From Myxococcales bacterium (GTDB taxonomy: Bacteria > Myxococcota_C > UBA6777): DNA of 64,000 nucleotides. The notes beneath the pieces were generated by a model. The model made no database searches. It saw only the letters and a list, made by a program, of their open reading frames with translations, and was not told the origin of the DNA. Shown here one piece after another: positions 43,641-52,952 of this stretch (the first letter of the stretch is position 1; each line of letters begins with the position of its first letter). Position numbers and translations under genes: made by a program. The stretch spans positions 310,001-374,000 of the forward strand of contig JACKEL010000001.1 of the NCBI GenBank assembly GCA_020632975.1, given 5' to 3'.

Positions 43641-44963
43641 ATGACAACAGAACAAAGTTCACCTCCACAAAGCTTTTCGCGGGTGATTGGTTTTTGGGGC
43701 GCAGTGTGGATGGGCTTGGGTTCCATCTTGGGCACAGGGGTGTTCGTCAGCCTCGGTCTTTCGGCAGGGATCGTCGGCAACGGTGTTCTTCTGGCGGTGG
43801 TCTTTGCGGCTGTCGTCGCGTCTGCCAACGGACTTTCGAGCGCCCAACTTGCCGCGGCCCATCCTGTAAGTGGTGGCACATACGCTTATGGCCGTGCTTA
43901 TCTTCATCCCGCCGCAGGTTTCGCCGCAGGATGGATGTTTTTGGCCGCAAAGAGCGCTTCCGCAGCGACCGCAGCACTGGGCTTTGCGGGCTACCTGATG
44001 AATCTGCTCAACCTCCCATCCCATCGCCATATCCGTACAGCGATCGCGTTAGCCTTGGTCTTGACGCTGACCGCGCTGGTTTCTTCGGGGCTCAAACGCT
44101 CCAATCTTGCGAACATCTGGATCGTCAGCTTTACACTTTTTGCGCTTGGTAGTTTTGTGGTGGTAGGACTGTTCAGTACATCGCTCGCTCAAATCAACAA
44201 AAACATCCTATCCTCCGACCTCTTCAATAGCCTATCTCATCCGTTTTCGATGCTTGAAGCCACAGCACTGATGTTTGTGGCGTACACAGGTTACGGCCGC
44301 ATCGCGACGCTTGGCGAAGAAGTCCGTGAGCCCGCCAAAGTCATCCCACGCGCGATCCTTGGGACCTTGCTGCTTTCGATGGTACTTTATGTCAGTGTCT
44401 CTTTTGTGGCGGTCGCGACGGTTGGTGCCCAACACTTCGGACAGTACGCTAAGACCGCAGCCCCCCTCGAACAAGTCGCACGAACCTTTCGCCTTCCCCA
44501 AGTCGCGTTCGTGGTCGCGATGGGTGCGATCACTGCGATGGCAGGGGTCTTATTGAATCTTCTTTTGGGGCTGTCTCGTGTGCTTTTTGCGATGGCCCGC
44601 GATGGTGAGATGCCCGCTTTGTTCGCTCACATCGACGCCAAGACCGAAAGTCCTCATCGTGCGGTCTGGGGCATCGGGCTCTTTATCGCGGCGCTTGTGA
44701 TGTTAGGAGATGTCCGCACCACGTGGTCTTTTAGTGCATTTACAGTGTTGATTTATTACGGACTCACCAATCTTAGTGCACTACGACTTCCTCCCAAAGA
44801 CCAACGATATCCCCGCATCATCTCGCTGTTTGGGCTGCTCTCTTGTGGAACACTCGCCTTTTTCGTCCCTCTCCATATCTGGCTCGCAGGACTGCTTCTC
44901 TTGGGGCTGGGGTTTGTTTTGCGCATCTTCCTTCCTCAAAAGCCACAAACCGAAAAAGTATGA
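43641..44963 (+). CDS. APC-family amino acid permease
   Basis: A 440-residue polytopic membrane protein with about 12 hydrophobic helices. The first helix has the APC substrate-site pattern GLGSILGTGVFVSLG, followed by HPVSGGTYAYGRAYLHPAAGFAAGW and later FVAYTGYGRIATLGEEVREPAKVIPRAI, typical of amino-acid antiporters or symporters. The specific substrate cannot be read. AGGGA lies 8 nt before the ATG. A decayed copy of its 5' end lies at 41210-41405. Confidence 0.92.
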   Translation: MTTEQSSPPQSFSRVIGFWGAVWMGLGSILGTGVFVSLGLSAGIVGNGVLLAVVFAAVVASANGLSSAQLAAAHPVSGGTYAYGRAYLHPAAGFAAGWMFLAAKSASAATAALGFAGYLMNLLNLPSHRHIRTAIALALVLTLTALVSSGLKRSNLANIWIVSFTLFALGSFVVVGLFSTSLAQINKNILSSDLFNSLSHPFSMLEATALMFVAYTGYGRIATLGEEVREPAKVIPRAILGTLLLSMVLYVSVSFVAVATVGAQHFGQYAKTAAPLEQVARTFRLPQVAFVVAMGAITAMAGVLLNLLLGLSRVLFAMARDGEMPALFAHIDAKTESPHRAVWGIGLFIAALVMLGDVRTTWSFSAFTVLIYYGLTNLSALRLPPKDQRYPRIISLFGLLSCGTLAFFVPLHIWLAGLLLLGLGFVLRIFLPQKPQTEKV

Positions 44964-44987
44964 GCCTCTATCACGAAAAAGTATGAG

Positions 44988-47648
44988 TTATCGACAAATC
45001 CCATTCTGGCAATACTTACCGAGCGAACACTGACGCCCACAAGACCCACAGTTGCTATTGCTTGTGCTGGTGTTGACACAAGCGCTTCCGCAAACCTTCA
45101 TCCCATCGGGACATCCGCACGTTCCGCTTTTACAGATCTGATAAGCGTACTGTGTGCACTGACGCCCACAAGTCCCACAGTTGTAGCGATCTGTGCTGGT
45201 GTCCACACAAGCGCTTCCACAAACCCTCGTACCTGTCGGGCATCCACACGTTCCATTGTTGCAGATCTGCCCAACATACTGTGTGCATTGTCTCCCACAA
45301 GTCCCGCAGTTGTAGCGATCCGTTTTCTTATCGACACAACGACCACTGCATAAAGAATAACCTGTCGCACACGTACAACGTCGGGAGATACAGACTTGGT
45401 TGACATACTGTGTGCATCGGTTGCCGCAACTTCCGCAGTTGCTCACGTTTGTATTCAAGTCCACACAATAGCCATTGCATTCGCTAAAGCCCGTGGGACA
45501 ACGACAAGAGCCATTGTTGCAGAGATACGTGGTGCGACAAATGCTGCCACATCCCCCACAGTTGCTGGTGTCTGTAAGGCGGTTGACACAAGTCCCCGAA
45601 CATTCGATGGTTCCGCTTGGGCAACGACAAGTTCGAGACTGACAAGTCTTTCCACCCGTGCAGGCTTTCCCGCAACTTCCGCAGTGTTGGGCGTCAGAAG
45701 ACAAGTTTGCGCAAGTCCCGCTACAGTCGGTCGTTCCGCTTGGGCAACGACAAGAACGAGACTGACAGATCTTTCCACCTGTGCAGGCTTTTCCGCATCC
45801 TCCGCAGTGTTGGGCATCGTTGGAAAGATCTGCACAAGTCCCCGAACAGTCGGATGTTCCTGTGGGACACTTGCAACTTGAACTACTACAGATCTGTCCA
45901 CCCGTACAAGCTTTTCCGCAGCCCCCACAATGATTGGGATTCACATGCAGATCGACGCAGTTTCCGCTACAATCGGTCGTTCCGCTAGGGCACTGACACT
46001 TTCCAGAGACACAGATAAACCCCGAAGAACAGGGTTTATTGCAGCCCCCACAGTGACGAACATCGCTTTGCTGGTTGACACACGAACCACCACAAAGGGC
46101 CGTCCCTGCAGGGCAAACGCACGCCCCTTGTAGGCAAACAAATCCTTGCACGCAAGGCTTGTCGCAGCCTCCGCAGTGTTGGGCATTGTTTTGCGTATCC
46201 ACACAAGATGAGCCGCAGATCGTGGGAGAACCCGCAGGGCAGTCCACAACACAGCGGCCTTCCGCGCAACGTTCTCCAGAAGAACAGATATTTCCGCATC
46301 CTCCGCAATGTCTGGCGTCCGTTTGGATATCGACACACTGACCCGTGCACAGCTTTTGTGTGGGCAAACACTCTGCTTGGCAGTTTCCTTCGCGACATCG
46401 TTCTCCAACTTGGCAAGCTTTCCCGCAGCTTCCGCAGTGTAAACCATCCGTGGCGAGATAAACACAACGACCATTGCACAATGCCTGCCCCGCAGGACAA
46501 CGACAAAGGCCCGACTCGCAGATCTGACCGAGCGAACAGGGCTTTCCACATGCACCACAGTGGTTGGGATTGGTCAGCGGATCGACACATCCACCCAAGC
46601 ACAAAAGTGGCGTAGACACGGGGCACTCAGACTGACACTGCCCACCCACACAAACAGAAGCCAAAGGACAGATGTTGTTGCAACCCCCGCAGTGTTCACG
46701 GTTGTTTGCGATATCGACACAAGCCCCCGCACAAGCCTGTTGACCAGGGGGACACTGACAACGCCCTGCGACACAAAGATGACCCGCACGACATGCAAAA
46801 CCACAAGAGCCACAATGCTTGGTGTCTGTTTGAAGATCGACACAAGAGCCCAAACACACGATGGGTGTGGCGTTTGGGCAACTCTCAACACACTGGCCCT
46901 CCACACAAAATTGCCCATTTGGACAGGAACGCCCGCAAGCTCCGCAATGTTTGCTCTCGCTGCGAAGGTCGACACACTCTTCGCCACATTTGTCCAAGCC
47001 CGCCAAACACACGCAAGCCCCATCTTGGCAAAGCTGACGCAGGCCACAACCGCGACCACACATGCCGCAGTGCACCCCATCCGACTGAAGATCCACACAA
47101 ACCCCGTCGCAAAGAGCTGGGGCAGAGCTTGGACAAGACTGGCAGCTTCCCCCTTGGCACGCAGCGTCAGGAGTACATGCTGCCCCACAAGCCCCACAGT
47201 GCAGCGCATCTGACTGAAGATCCACACATACACCATCGCAACGCGTCGCTTTTTCCGCAGGGCACGAAGAAGGCTGACAGCTCCCCTCCGCACAAGACTC
47301 CCCATCCTTGCAGCTTTGTTTGCATCCTCCGCAATGTTGCGCATCTTTCGCGGTATCTACACAAATCCCATCGCACAACGCCAGACCTTGGGAACAAACA
47401 CAGCTCCCCTTTTCACAAGAGAGCCCCGCAGCACAAGCCTGATCACAAGCCCCGCAGTGTTGCGTGTCTTTTTGGATGTCTGTGCAAGCCCCACGGCAAT
47501 CCTGCATCCCTTCTGGACATGTACAGACGCCATCGACGCACGCTCGACCCCCTTGGCACTCAGAAAAATACTTACAAGGCTGTTGGGTCACTCCATTGCA
47601 AGCGCCCCACAACAACAAGGATGCGAGTAAAAACCACAAACGCCACAT
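44988..47648 (-). CDS. Large lipoprotein with 20 MXAN_6577-type Cys repeats
   Basis: An 886-residue lipoprotein (lipobox LLWGAC) that is almost wholly Cys-rich repeats of about 40 residues. Each follows C.....LC.G.CVD......HCG.CG..C..G..C..G.C.C; I count 20 CGxC cores. The repeats are degenerate enough to be old, except the last few, which are close copies. The same repeat occurs four times in the protein at 19475. It is a predicted surface stalk or adhesive layer, kept rigid by disulfides. AGGGG lies 8 nt before the ATG at 47648. Confidence 0.85.
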   Translation of the reverse strand: MWRLWFLLASLLLWGACNGVTQQPCKYFSECQGGRACVDGVCTCPEGMQDCRGACTDIQKDTQHCGACDQACAAGLSCEKGSCVCSQGLALCDGICVDTAKDAQHCGGCKQSCKDGESCAEGSCQPSSCPAEKATRCDGVCVDLQSDALHCGACGAACTPDAACQGGSCQSCPSSAPALCDGVCVDLQSDGVHCGMCGRGCGLRQLCQDGACVCLAGLDKCGEECVDLRSESKHCGACGRSCPNGQFCVEGQCVESCPNATPIVCLGSCVDLQTDTKHCGSCGFACRAGHLCVAGRCQCPPGQQACAGACVDIANNREHCGGCNNICPLASVCVGGQCQSECPVSTPLLCLGGCVDPLTNPNHCGACGKPCSLGQICESGLCRCPAGQALCNGRCVYLATDGLHCGSCGKACQVGERCREGNCQAECLPTQKLCTGQCVDIQTDARHCGGCGNICSSGERCAEGRCVVDCPAGSPTICGSSCVDTQNNAQHCGGCDKPCVQGFVCLQGACVCPAGTALCGGSCVNQQSDVRHCGGCNKPCSSGFICVSGKCQCPSGTTDCSGNCVDLHVNPNHCGGCGKACTGGQICSSSSCKCPTGTSDCSGTCADLSNDAQHCGGCGKACTGGKICQSRSCRCPSGTTDCSGTCANLSSDAQHCGSCGKACTGGKTCQSRTCRCPSGTIECSGTCVNRLTDTSNCGGCGSICRTTYLCNNGSCRCPTGFSECNGYCVDLNTNVSNCGSCGNRCTQYVNQVCISRRCTCATGYSLCSGRCVDKKTDRYNCGTCGRQCTQYVGQICNNGTCGCPTGTRVCGSACVDTSTDRYNCGTCGRQCTQYAYQICKSGTCGCPDGMKVCGSACVNTSTSNSNCGSCGRQCSLGKYCQNGICR

Positions 47649-47832
47649 AACAAGCACCCCTAACCACAAAACAAGCGGAGGTTCGGAAAGCTTTGAAGAA
47701 CGCCGCTTGGATAATGCTTTTTCTTTGCAGACTTCATACGTTAGAACGCCCCAAGCTGCATCGTCAAGCGCCCCCTCTCAAGCCCCACACCCCTTCTCCC
47801 CAACAAAGCGAGGTACAACAGCCTAGAAACAC

Positions 47833-49005
47833 TCAACCATCGAAAGCGGCGAGCCCTGTAATCTCTTTTCCAAGGATCAGCTTGTGGATATTTTCGGTTC
47901 CTTCGTAGGTCAACACGCTTTCGAGGTTCAGCATGTGTCGCATAATCGGATACTCCGCCGTGATCCCACTCGCTCCCAAAAGTTCTCGTGCCATACGCGC
48001 AATCTCGATGGCGATGCGAACATTGTTCATCTTGCCCATGGATACGTGAGAATGGTGCCCAAAGCCCTGATCGCGCAAGCGACCAATGTGCAAAGACAAA
48101 AGCTGGCCTTTGCTGATCTCTGTCAGCATCCAAACCAACTTGTCTTGTACAAGCTGATAGCCCGCGATAGGTCGAGAGAATTGCACGCGCTCCTTGGTGT
48201 AATCCAAGGCCACTTCATAACAAGCCATCGCCGCGCCCAAAGCCCCCCAGCCGATCCCATAACGCGCAGAGTCCAAGCATTGCAACGCCGCCTTGAGGCC
48301 GTGCGCATCAGGCAGACGATTGGAGGCTGGGATACGGCAGTCCTCCATGATCAACTCCCCTGTATGAGACGCACGCAACGAGTACTTGCGCTTAATCTCG
48401 ACTTGCTCAAGGCCAGGTGTACCCTTCTCGATCAAGAAAGCACCGACTTTTCCCTGATCATCTTTTGCCCAAACCAAGCAAACATCGGCGATATCAGCAT
48501 TTGTAATCCAACGCTTGGTACCGTTCAGGATGTAGCTCTCTCCATCTTTTTTCGCACGAGAGAGCATCCCGTTGGGGTTGGAACCAAAGTCCGGTTCGGT
48601 CAAGCCGAAACATCCGATCTTTTGGCCTTGGGCCATCGCTGGCAACCATCGCTGGCGTTGTTCTTCAGACCCAAACTTCCAAATAGGAAGCATCACCAAG
48701 CTAGACTGCACAGAACAAAAACTGCGGATCCCAGAGTCTCCACGTTCGAGTTCTTGGCACACCAAGCCATAAGCAACATACGAAGCCCCCGAACCACCGT
48801 ACTCTTCGGGCAAGAAAGACCCCAGATAACCTTGCTCTCCCAACACCTTCATCAAGTCATCAGGAAAGGTGTGGGCTTCAAAGTGTCCTTCGATCAAAGG
48901 CACGATCTCTCGATCCACAAAGGCCCGCGTTTCATCTCGGATCATACGCTCTTCTTCGCTCAACATCCGATCGATCTGCAAAAAGTCCAAACCTCGAAAC
49001 GCCAT
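47833..49005 (-). CDS. gcdH: Glutaryl-CoA dehydrogenase (acyl-CoA dehydrogenase family)
   Basis: A 390-residue flavoenzyme that oxidises and decarboxylates glutaryl-CoA to crotonyl-CoA in lysine/tryptophan breakdown. Family segments are FLPEEYGGSGASYVAYGL, GCFGLTEPDFGSNPNGM, GTKRWITNADIADVCLVWAK, KYSLRASHTGEL, FSRPIAGYQLVQDKL and the end VLTYEGTENIHKLILGKEITG, which carries the catalytic Glu in TYEGT. GAGGAGG lies 5 nt before the ATG at 49005. No other degradation genes are adjacent. Closely related acyl-CoA dehydrogenases cannot be fully excluded. Confidence 0.88.
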   Translation of the reverse strand: MAFRGLDFLQIDRMLSEEERMIRDETRAFVDREIVPLIEGHFEAHTFPDDLMKVLGEQGYLGSFLPEEYGGSGASYVAYGLVCQELERGDSGIRSFCSVQSSLVMLPIWKFGSEEQRQRWLPAMAQGQKIGCFGLTEPDFGSNPNGMLSRAKKDGESYILNGTKRWITNADIADVCLVWAKDDQGKVGAFLIEKGTPGLEQVEIKRKYSLRASHTGELIMEDCRIPASNRLPDAHGLKAALQCLDSARYGIGWGALGAAMACYEVALDYTKERVQFSRPIAGYQLVQDKLVWMLTEISKGQLLSLHIGRLRDQGFGHHSHVSMGKMNNVRIAIEIARMARELLGASGITAEYPIMRHMLNLESVLTYEGTENIHKLILGKEITGLAAFDG

Positions 49006-49211
49006 CACCGCCTCCTCTACAGCTCAAAGAGCTGCGTTTGTGTACCAAAAGCCGCACGATACGGCTTTTTCCCCATTCCGCCGCCCTATACCACAGCCCT
49101 TTGGATGCCGCAATGCTCAAAGGCCAAACAGCCGATCCTGCGACCTCTCCCCCACACAAAGACCGAGATGTATACAAATCACGTGAGCAAATGAGAGGAA
49201 AAAGACGGAGA

Positions 49212-50240
49212 CTAGGACTCTTGCGCGATGTGCAGGCCACACTCGCGTTGCGTTTCTTCTTCCCACCACCAACGCCCCGCGCGTTCGTGTTCTCCTGGGC
49301 GGGGCGGTCGCGTGCATGGCTCACAGCCGATCGAGACAAAGCCCCGATCATGAAGAGGATTGTAAGGAACTTCTTGGGTGCGAAGATAACCCCAGACCTT
49401 GGAGAGTCCCCAACCCGCCAAAGGATTGATCTTGACCAAGGGACCGTCTTTTCCGGCGAAAGCTTCATCTTGATGGATCACCAACAACTCACCACGGGTG
49501 CTTGGGCTTTGGTCGCGGCGTTGTCCTGTTATCCATGCGCGATATCCTCGTAAAGCCCGCTTTAATGGCTCGACCTTGCGGACGCCACAACACTCCTTGT
49601 GACCATCTTCGAAAAAGCTAAACAGACCTTTTTTCTGAACAAAGTTCTGTAATGCCGTGGTATCGGGAGACATCATCGAAATCTCGATCCCATAATGCGT
49701 CCGCACGCGCTCCAAAAACTGATAGGTCTCTGGATGCAACCGCCCTGTATCCAAACAAAACACCGAAAAAGGCAGACCCGTCCGCACAGCCATATCGATC
49801 AAGACGACATCTTCTGCGCCACTAAAAGCAATCGCGCAGTCTTTTCCGTACTGCTGCAACGCCCATGTGATGATCTCCTTGGGAGGACGGGAGGCATACT
49901 GCTGTTCAAAGCTGTGAAGATCTTCCATCGAAAAGCTCTTTCCATCCGTTTCATTCGATGTCTTGGGCGCATCAGAAAGCTGCTCTCGCAAAAACAACAA
50001 CGCACTCTTGTAGATCTTCTCGCTGCCATCGTCTTCTTCGACGATAAAAAACGGAGCCACAGAAACACCATGACGCGCAGCAAGTACCATCCCTGGGGAG
50101 TTTGCATCGCCTTCTTCGGCCCAGACCACTTCGTCGATCTGTTCCCACACCCCTCTTTGCCGCAGCAACTCTTCAGCTTGTATACATTTTTCACAAGCAC
50201 GGCCATCCAACAGCCGCTTCTTGACCATGATCCGCTTCAT
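49212..50240 (-). CDS. cysH: APS reductase (CysH) with N-terminal thioredoxin-like domain
   Basis: A 342-residue protein. Residues 1-85 look like a glutaredoxin/thioredoxin-type domain with CEKC (16-19) and a cis-Pro-like VAPFFI. Residues about 110-342 are a PAPS/APS reductase: IAFSGAEDVVLIDMA (PP-loop), DTGRLHPETYQFL, KECCGVRKVEPLKRAL, WITGQRRDQS and SIGCEPCTRPPRPGEHERAGRWWW. The paired CC and CxxC bind a [4Fe-4S] cluster, so the substrate is APS. The end ECGLHI holds the catalytic Cys. The N-terminal fusion may recycle it. AGGAG lies 8 nt before the ATG at 50240. It is divergent from fetAB. Confidence 0.9.
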   Translation of the reverse strand: MKRIMVKKRLLDGRACEKCIQAEELLRQRGVWEQIDEVVWAEEGDANSPGMVLAARHGVSVAPFFIVEEDDGSEKIYKSALLFLREQLSDAPKTSNETDGKSFSMEDLHSFEQQYASRPPKEIITWALQQYGKDCAIAFSGAEDVVLIDMAVRTGLPFSVFCLDTGRLHPETYQFLERVRTHYGIEISMMSPDTTALQNFVQKKGLFSFFEDGHKECCGVRKVEPLKRALRGYRAWITGQRRDQSPSTRGELLVIHQDEAFAGKDGPLVKINPLAGWGLSKVWGYLRTQEVPYNPLHDRGFVSIGCEPCTRPPRPGEHERAGRWWWEEETQRECGLHIAQES

Positions 50241-50410
50241 AAAGAGGTCTCCTCTTAAACGATTCACACGCATCTTTCGCATCGAAAAAGACGTGCGACG
50301 CACACAAAGAACGAAAAGATAGATGTCTCGGGCAACACAGAAGATCTCACATCGGCCCCGAGCCTATCTCAAAAGCGTCTCGCAATGTAGTGCGCGAAGA
50401 ACACGTTGTC

Positions 50411-50557
50411 ATGGGCAAATCAAGCCAGAGACGTGTCTGGGTCTTGGCGTTTCTATGGATGCTCACCACAATTTTTTCCATCACCGCACCTCACGACTTC
50501 GGCGACCACACCTCCCCCCAAACCAAGCTTGCCAAAACGAGACGCGTCTGCTTATAA
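50411..50557 (+). CDS. Possible small single-helix protein upstream of fetA
   Basis: A 48-residue frame starting MGKSSQRRVWVLAFLWM, with one hydrophobic helix (VLAFLWMLTTIFSITA) and a polar tail, in the 417-nt gap between cysH and fetA. The ribosome site is weak and no family is known. It could be a small membrane peptide or chance. The rest of the gap (50241-50657) shows only divergent leader sequence. Confidence 0.25.
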   Translation: MGKSSQRRVWVLAFLWMLTTIFSITAPHDFGDHTSPQTKLAKTRRVCL

Positions 50558-50657
50558 ACGACACGCCACGCAATGCTCAAACAACCTTCTTTGGCTTCAT
50601 TGTTTCCAAAACACAAAGAAACCTTTTCAAGTGCGTGCAAGACAAAGGAGACGTTAT

Positions 50658-51359
50658 ATGACAACCCATCTGCTCGAAGTACGGGACCTTGGCCGCCAAA
50701 GCGAAGGGACTTGGTTGCTTCGAGAGATATCCTTTTCTCTGCAAACGGGGAAACTCATGGTCGTGATGGGCCCGAGTGGTTCGGGAAAATCGACGCTTTT
50801 GCGTATGCTCAACCGCTTGGATGAACCAAGCAGCGGAAGCATCCTTCTTGATGGCGTCGATATCACAACGCTCCCGCCCCAGTCTCTTCGACGCCGTGTG
50901 GGGATGGTGATGCAATCACCCCATCTTTTTCCAGAAACAGTCGCAGACAACATTCGTTTTGGCCCCCTCCAACGAGGCAAACAGCTCAGCGACGAAGATG
51001 TCGAACGTCTGTTGTCACAAGTTGGACTTGCGGGCTTTGGGGAGCGCTCGATCAAAAAGTTATCCGGTGGAGAGGCCGCACGCGTCTCCCTTGCAAGAAC
51101 CCTCGCCAATGAACCAGAGCTGCTCTTGCTCGACGAACCCACCGCAGCGCTCGACGAAGCGATGAGCCGAGAGATCGAGGCTCTTATCGCTGGACTGCTG
51201 CAAGAAAACGGATACACGGCGATCTGGATCACGCACCACGTCGAACAAGCCAAACGCCTCGCTGAGCAAGTCTTGCTTTTGGACCAAGGCCGCTGTAAAG
51301 CCCTTGGCGGCGTAGAACTCCTTCAACAAGACTCCTCTATCCACGGGAAAATGGGATGA
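50658..51359 (+). CDS. fetA: FetA-type ABC transporter ATPase
   Basis: A 233-residue ABC ATPase with Walker A (GPSGSGKST), Q-loop (MVMQSPHLFPETV), signature LSGGEAARVSLARTL and Walker B LLLLDEPTAALD. It matches the FetA (YbbL) side of the FetAB exporter, which removes iron from the cell and protects from peroxide stress in E. coli. AAGGAGA precedes the ATG by 7 nt. Its stop overlaps the fetB start by 4 nt (ATGA). Confidence 0.88.
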   Translation: MTTHLLEVRDLGRQSEGTWLLREISFSLQTGKLMVVMGPSGSGKSTLLRMLNRLDEPSSGSILLDGVDITTLPPQSLRRRVGMVMQSPHLFPETVADNIRFGPLQRGKQLSDEDVERLLSQVGLAGFGERSIKKLSGGEAARVSLARTLANEPELLLLDEPTAALDEAMSREIEALIAGLLQENGYTAIWITHHVEQAKRLAEQVLLLDQGRCKALGGVELLQQDSSIHGKMG

Positions 51360-52135
51360 TTCACTACATCACACAAGATCCCCTATGGGTCCGCATCTTC
51401 CAAGCTTCAGGCACTATGCTGCTTGTGTTTTTGGCCTTGTTTGTCGCGCATCGTTTTGGCATCAAGCTCTTACGAGAAGGTGGACTCGCTCTGTTGCGCG
51501 GCCTCCTTCAAGTCGTGGGCGTGGGGCTTTTGCTTGTCGCGGTGTTTCGGGGCCCCTCGTGGCTCGCTCCCATCGTCCTCCTTTGTATGATGGGGATTGG
51601 AACACAGATCGCCTCCTCAAGAGTCCACAAACTCCCACGTACCCGCACGATCATCTTTTCTAGCATCTTGCTCTCTGTTGGCGTTTCGCTTGTCTTGACC
51701 CTTGCGCTCGGCATCATAGAGACCCGATCGACCGCCATGATCCCGATCGGCAGCATGATGATCGCCAACGCCATGAACACCATATCCCTTGCTCTCGAAC
51801 GCCTCCAAGGTGAGATCAAGTCGCACACAGGGCAGATCGAAGCAGCTTTGTCTCTTGGTGCCTCACCCGCCCAAGCCATCGCCCCCATGATACAAACGGC
51901 CGTGCAAGCCAGCTTGATCCCCCGCATCGATACCATGCGTTCCTTGGGGATCGTTTGGATCCCGGGTCTAATGACAGGGATGTTGCTCGGTGGCGAAGAT
52001 CCCCTTCGTTCGGCCCTTTATCAATTTGTCATCGTCGCCTTGATCTTGGGTGTGGGCGCATTTGCCTCCCTATCCGCGGTCTTGATGCTGCGCCCTGCCT
52101 TGTTTAACCAAGCTGAACAACTCCTCGAAAACTAA
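51356..52135 (+). CDS. fetB: FetB-type ABC transporter permease
   Basis: A 259-residue membrane protein with about seven helices, of the UPF0014/FetB family. Family phrases are LLRGLLQVVGVGLLL, IPIGSMMIANAMNTISLALERL, EAALSLGASPAQAIAPMIQTA and GIVWIPGLMTGMLLGGEDPLRSA, where the Met-rich stretch is typical. It pairs with the ATPase encoded just upstream (4-nt overlap) as the membrane part of an iron exporter. A Cys/Fe-S enzyme gene (cysH) lies divergently, which fits an iron-sulfur theme. Confidence 0.9.
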   Translation: MIHYITQDPLWVRIFQASGTMLLVFLALFVAHRFGIKLLREGGLALLRGLLQVVGVGLLLVAVFRGPSWLAPIVLLCMMGIGTQIASSRVHKLPRTRTIIFSSILLSVGVSLVLTLALGIIETRSTAMIPIGSMMIANAMNTISLALERLQGEIKSHTGQIEAALSLGASPAQAIAPMIQTAVQASLIPRIDTMRSLGIVWIPGLMTGMLLGGEDPLRSALYQFVIVALILGVGAFASLSAVLMLRPALFNQAEQLLEN

Positions 52136-52256
52136 CCCACCTCACCCACCTATCTCTTCGACAAATCCGATGCCCGCTAACTCCTAAGAACTGCGATCTT
52201 TTTTTCGCTTGCTTGCCAAGTGCTTTCTTCAAAAAAAGAAGATGAAAAACTTTCAT

Positions 52257-52271
52257 TGTCATGTTATGACA
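52257..52271. promoter_or_regulatory. Inverted repeat upstream of a small lipoprotein
   Basis: TGTCAT-GTT-ATGACA, a perfect 6-bp inverted repeat in a 232-nt gap after fetB. Operator-like; the binding protein is unknown. Confidence 0.35.
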
Positions 52272-52367
52272 CCCCACCTGCGCATCTTCAGGCGCGCAGA
52301 AGTCACGTATGCTTTCTCGCTCATGGTGCGCGGGAAACCCACGTCCAAACACAGAGGATTCGTAGAA

Positions 52368-52823
52368 ATGAAAAAATTGGCTCTTTGGATCGCAGTTGTT
52401 GGCCTTTCCTTCTCTCTCTGGGGTTGTAAAAAAGGTTCCGTAGAAGGAACTTACACACTCGATAAAGCTGCGATGAAAGCTGAGATCGAAGCTAAGATCG
52501 CAAAAATGCCCAAAGAAAAACAAGGCTTCGCTAAGTTCGGCCTCGCGATCATCGACATGATGAACGTTAGCCTCTCCCTCGAAGCTGGCGGCAAAGCCAC
52601 CATGAACAGCACGACCCCCAATCCCTTCAAAAAAGGCGAAGTTCGTAAAAAATCTGAAGTTGGTACTTGGAAGATGGATGGTGGCAAAATTGCTATCACC
52701 ACCACCAACGCAAAAACCAAAAAAGAACAAACTGTACGTTGTGACTTCAGCGGCAAAAAACTTACCTGCACTGGTAAAGGTCGCCGCGGCAAAGATCGCA
52801 CCATGTCTTTCATCAAAGGCTAA
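52368..52823 (+). CDS. Small Lys-rich lipoprotein, function unknown
   Basis: A 151-residue lipoprotein (signal peptide then lipobox LWGC). The mature part begins SVEGTYTLDKAAMKAEIEA and continues with a beta region (KKSEVGTWKMDGGKIAITTT; TVRCDFSGKKLTCTGKG), a layout like small calycin-type stress lipoproteins that measure or bind small molecules. AGAGGA lies 9 nt before the ATG at 52368. Codon use is like its neighbours. Upstream frame to 52209 has no family sequence. Confidence 0.7.
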   Translation: MKKLALWIAVVGLSFSLWGCKKGSVEGTYTLDKAAMKAEIEAKIAKMPKEKQGFAKFGLAIIDMMNVSLSLEAGGKATMNSTTPNPFKKGEVRKKSEVGTWKMDGGKIAITTTNAKTKKEQTVRCDFSGKKLTCTGKGRRGKDRTMSFIKG

Positions 52824-52952
52824 TTGCGACTCTTCTCTCCCCTCCCCACCGAGCTTTTCTTCATCCCTTTTCCCTCCCATGACACCCTTCGACAATCAGG
52901 CATGTTATCTTCTCGTGCAAAGACTTTTCTATTCACTTTGAAGAGGATTTGC

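Noticed and set aside
44988..47648. CRISPR or satellite repeat
   Set aside because: The periodicity is explained by protein repeats in one continuous reading frame.
46706..47650. 314-codon plus-strand ORF
   Set aside because: Antisense shadow of the Cys-repeat lipoprotein, produced by its repetitive codons.
47884..49194. 436-codon plus-strand ORF
   Set aside because: Antisense to the acyl-CoA dehydrogenase gene; the true gene has all family motifs and a strong ribosome site.
50323..50661. 112-codon plus-strand ORF overlapping the fetA start
   Set aside because: No family pattern and no ribosome site; it is inconsistent with the fetA start and composition.
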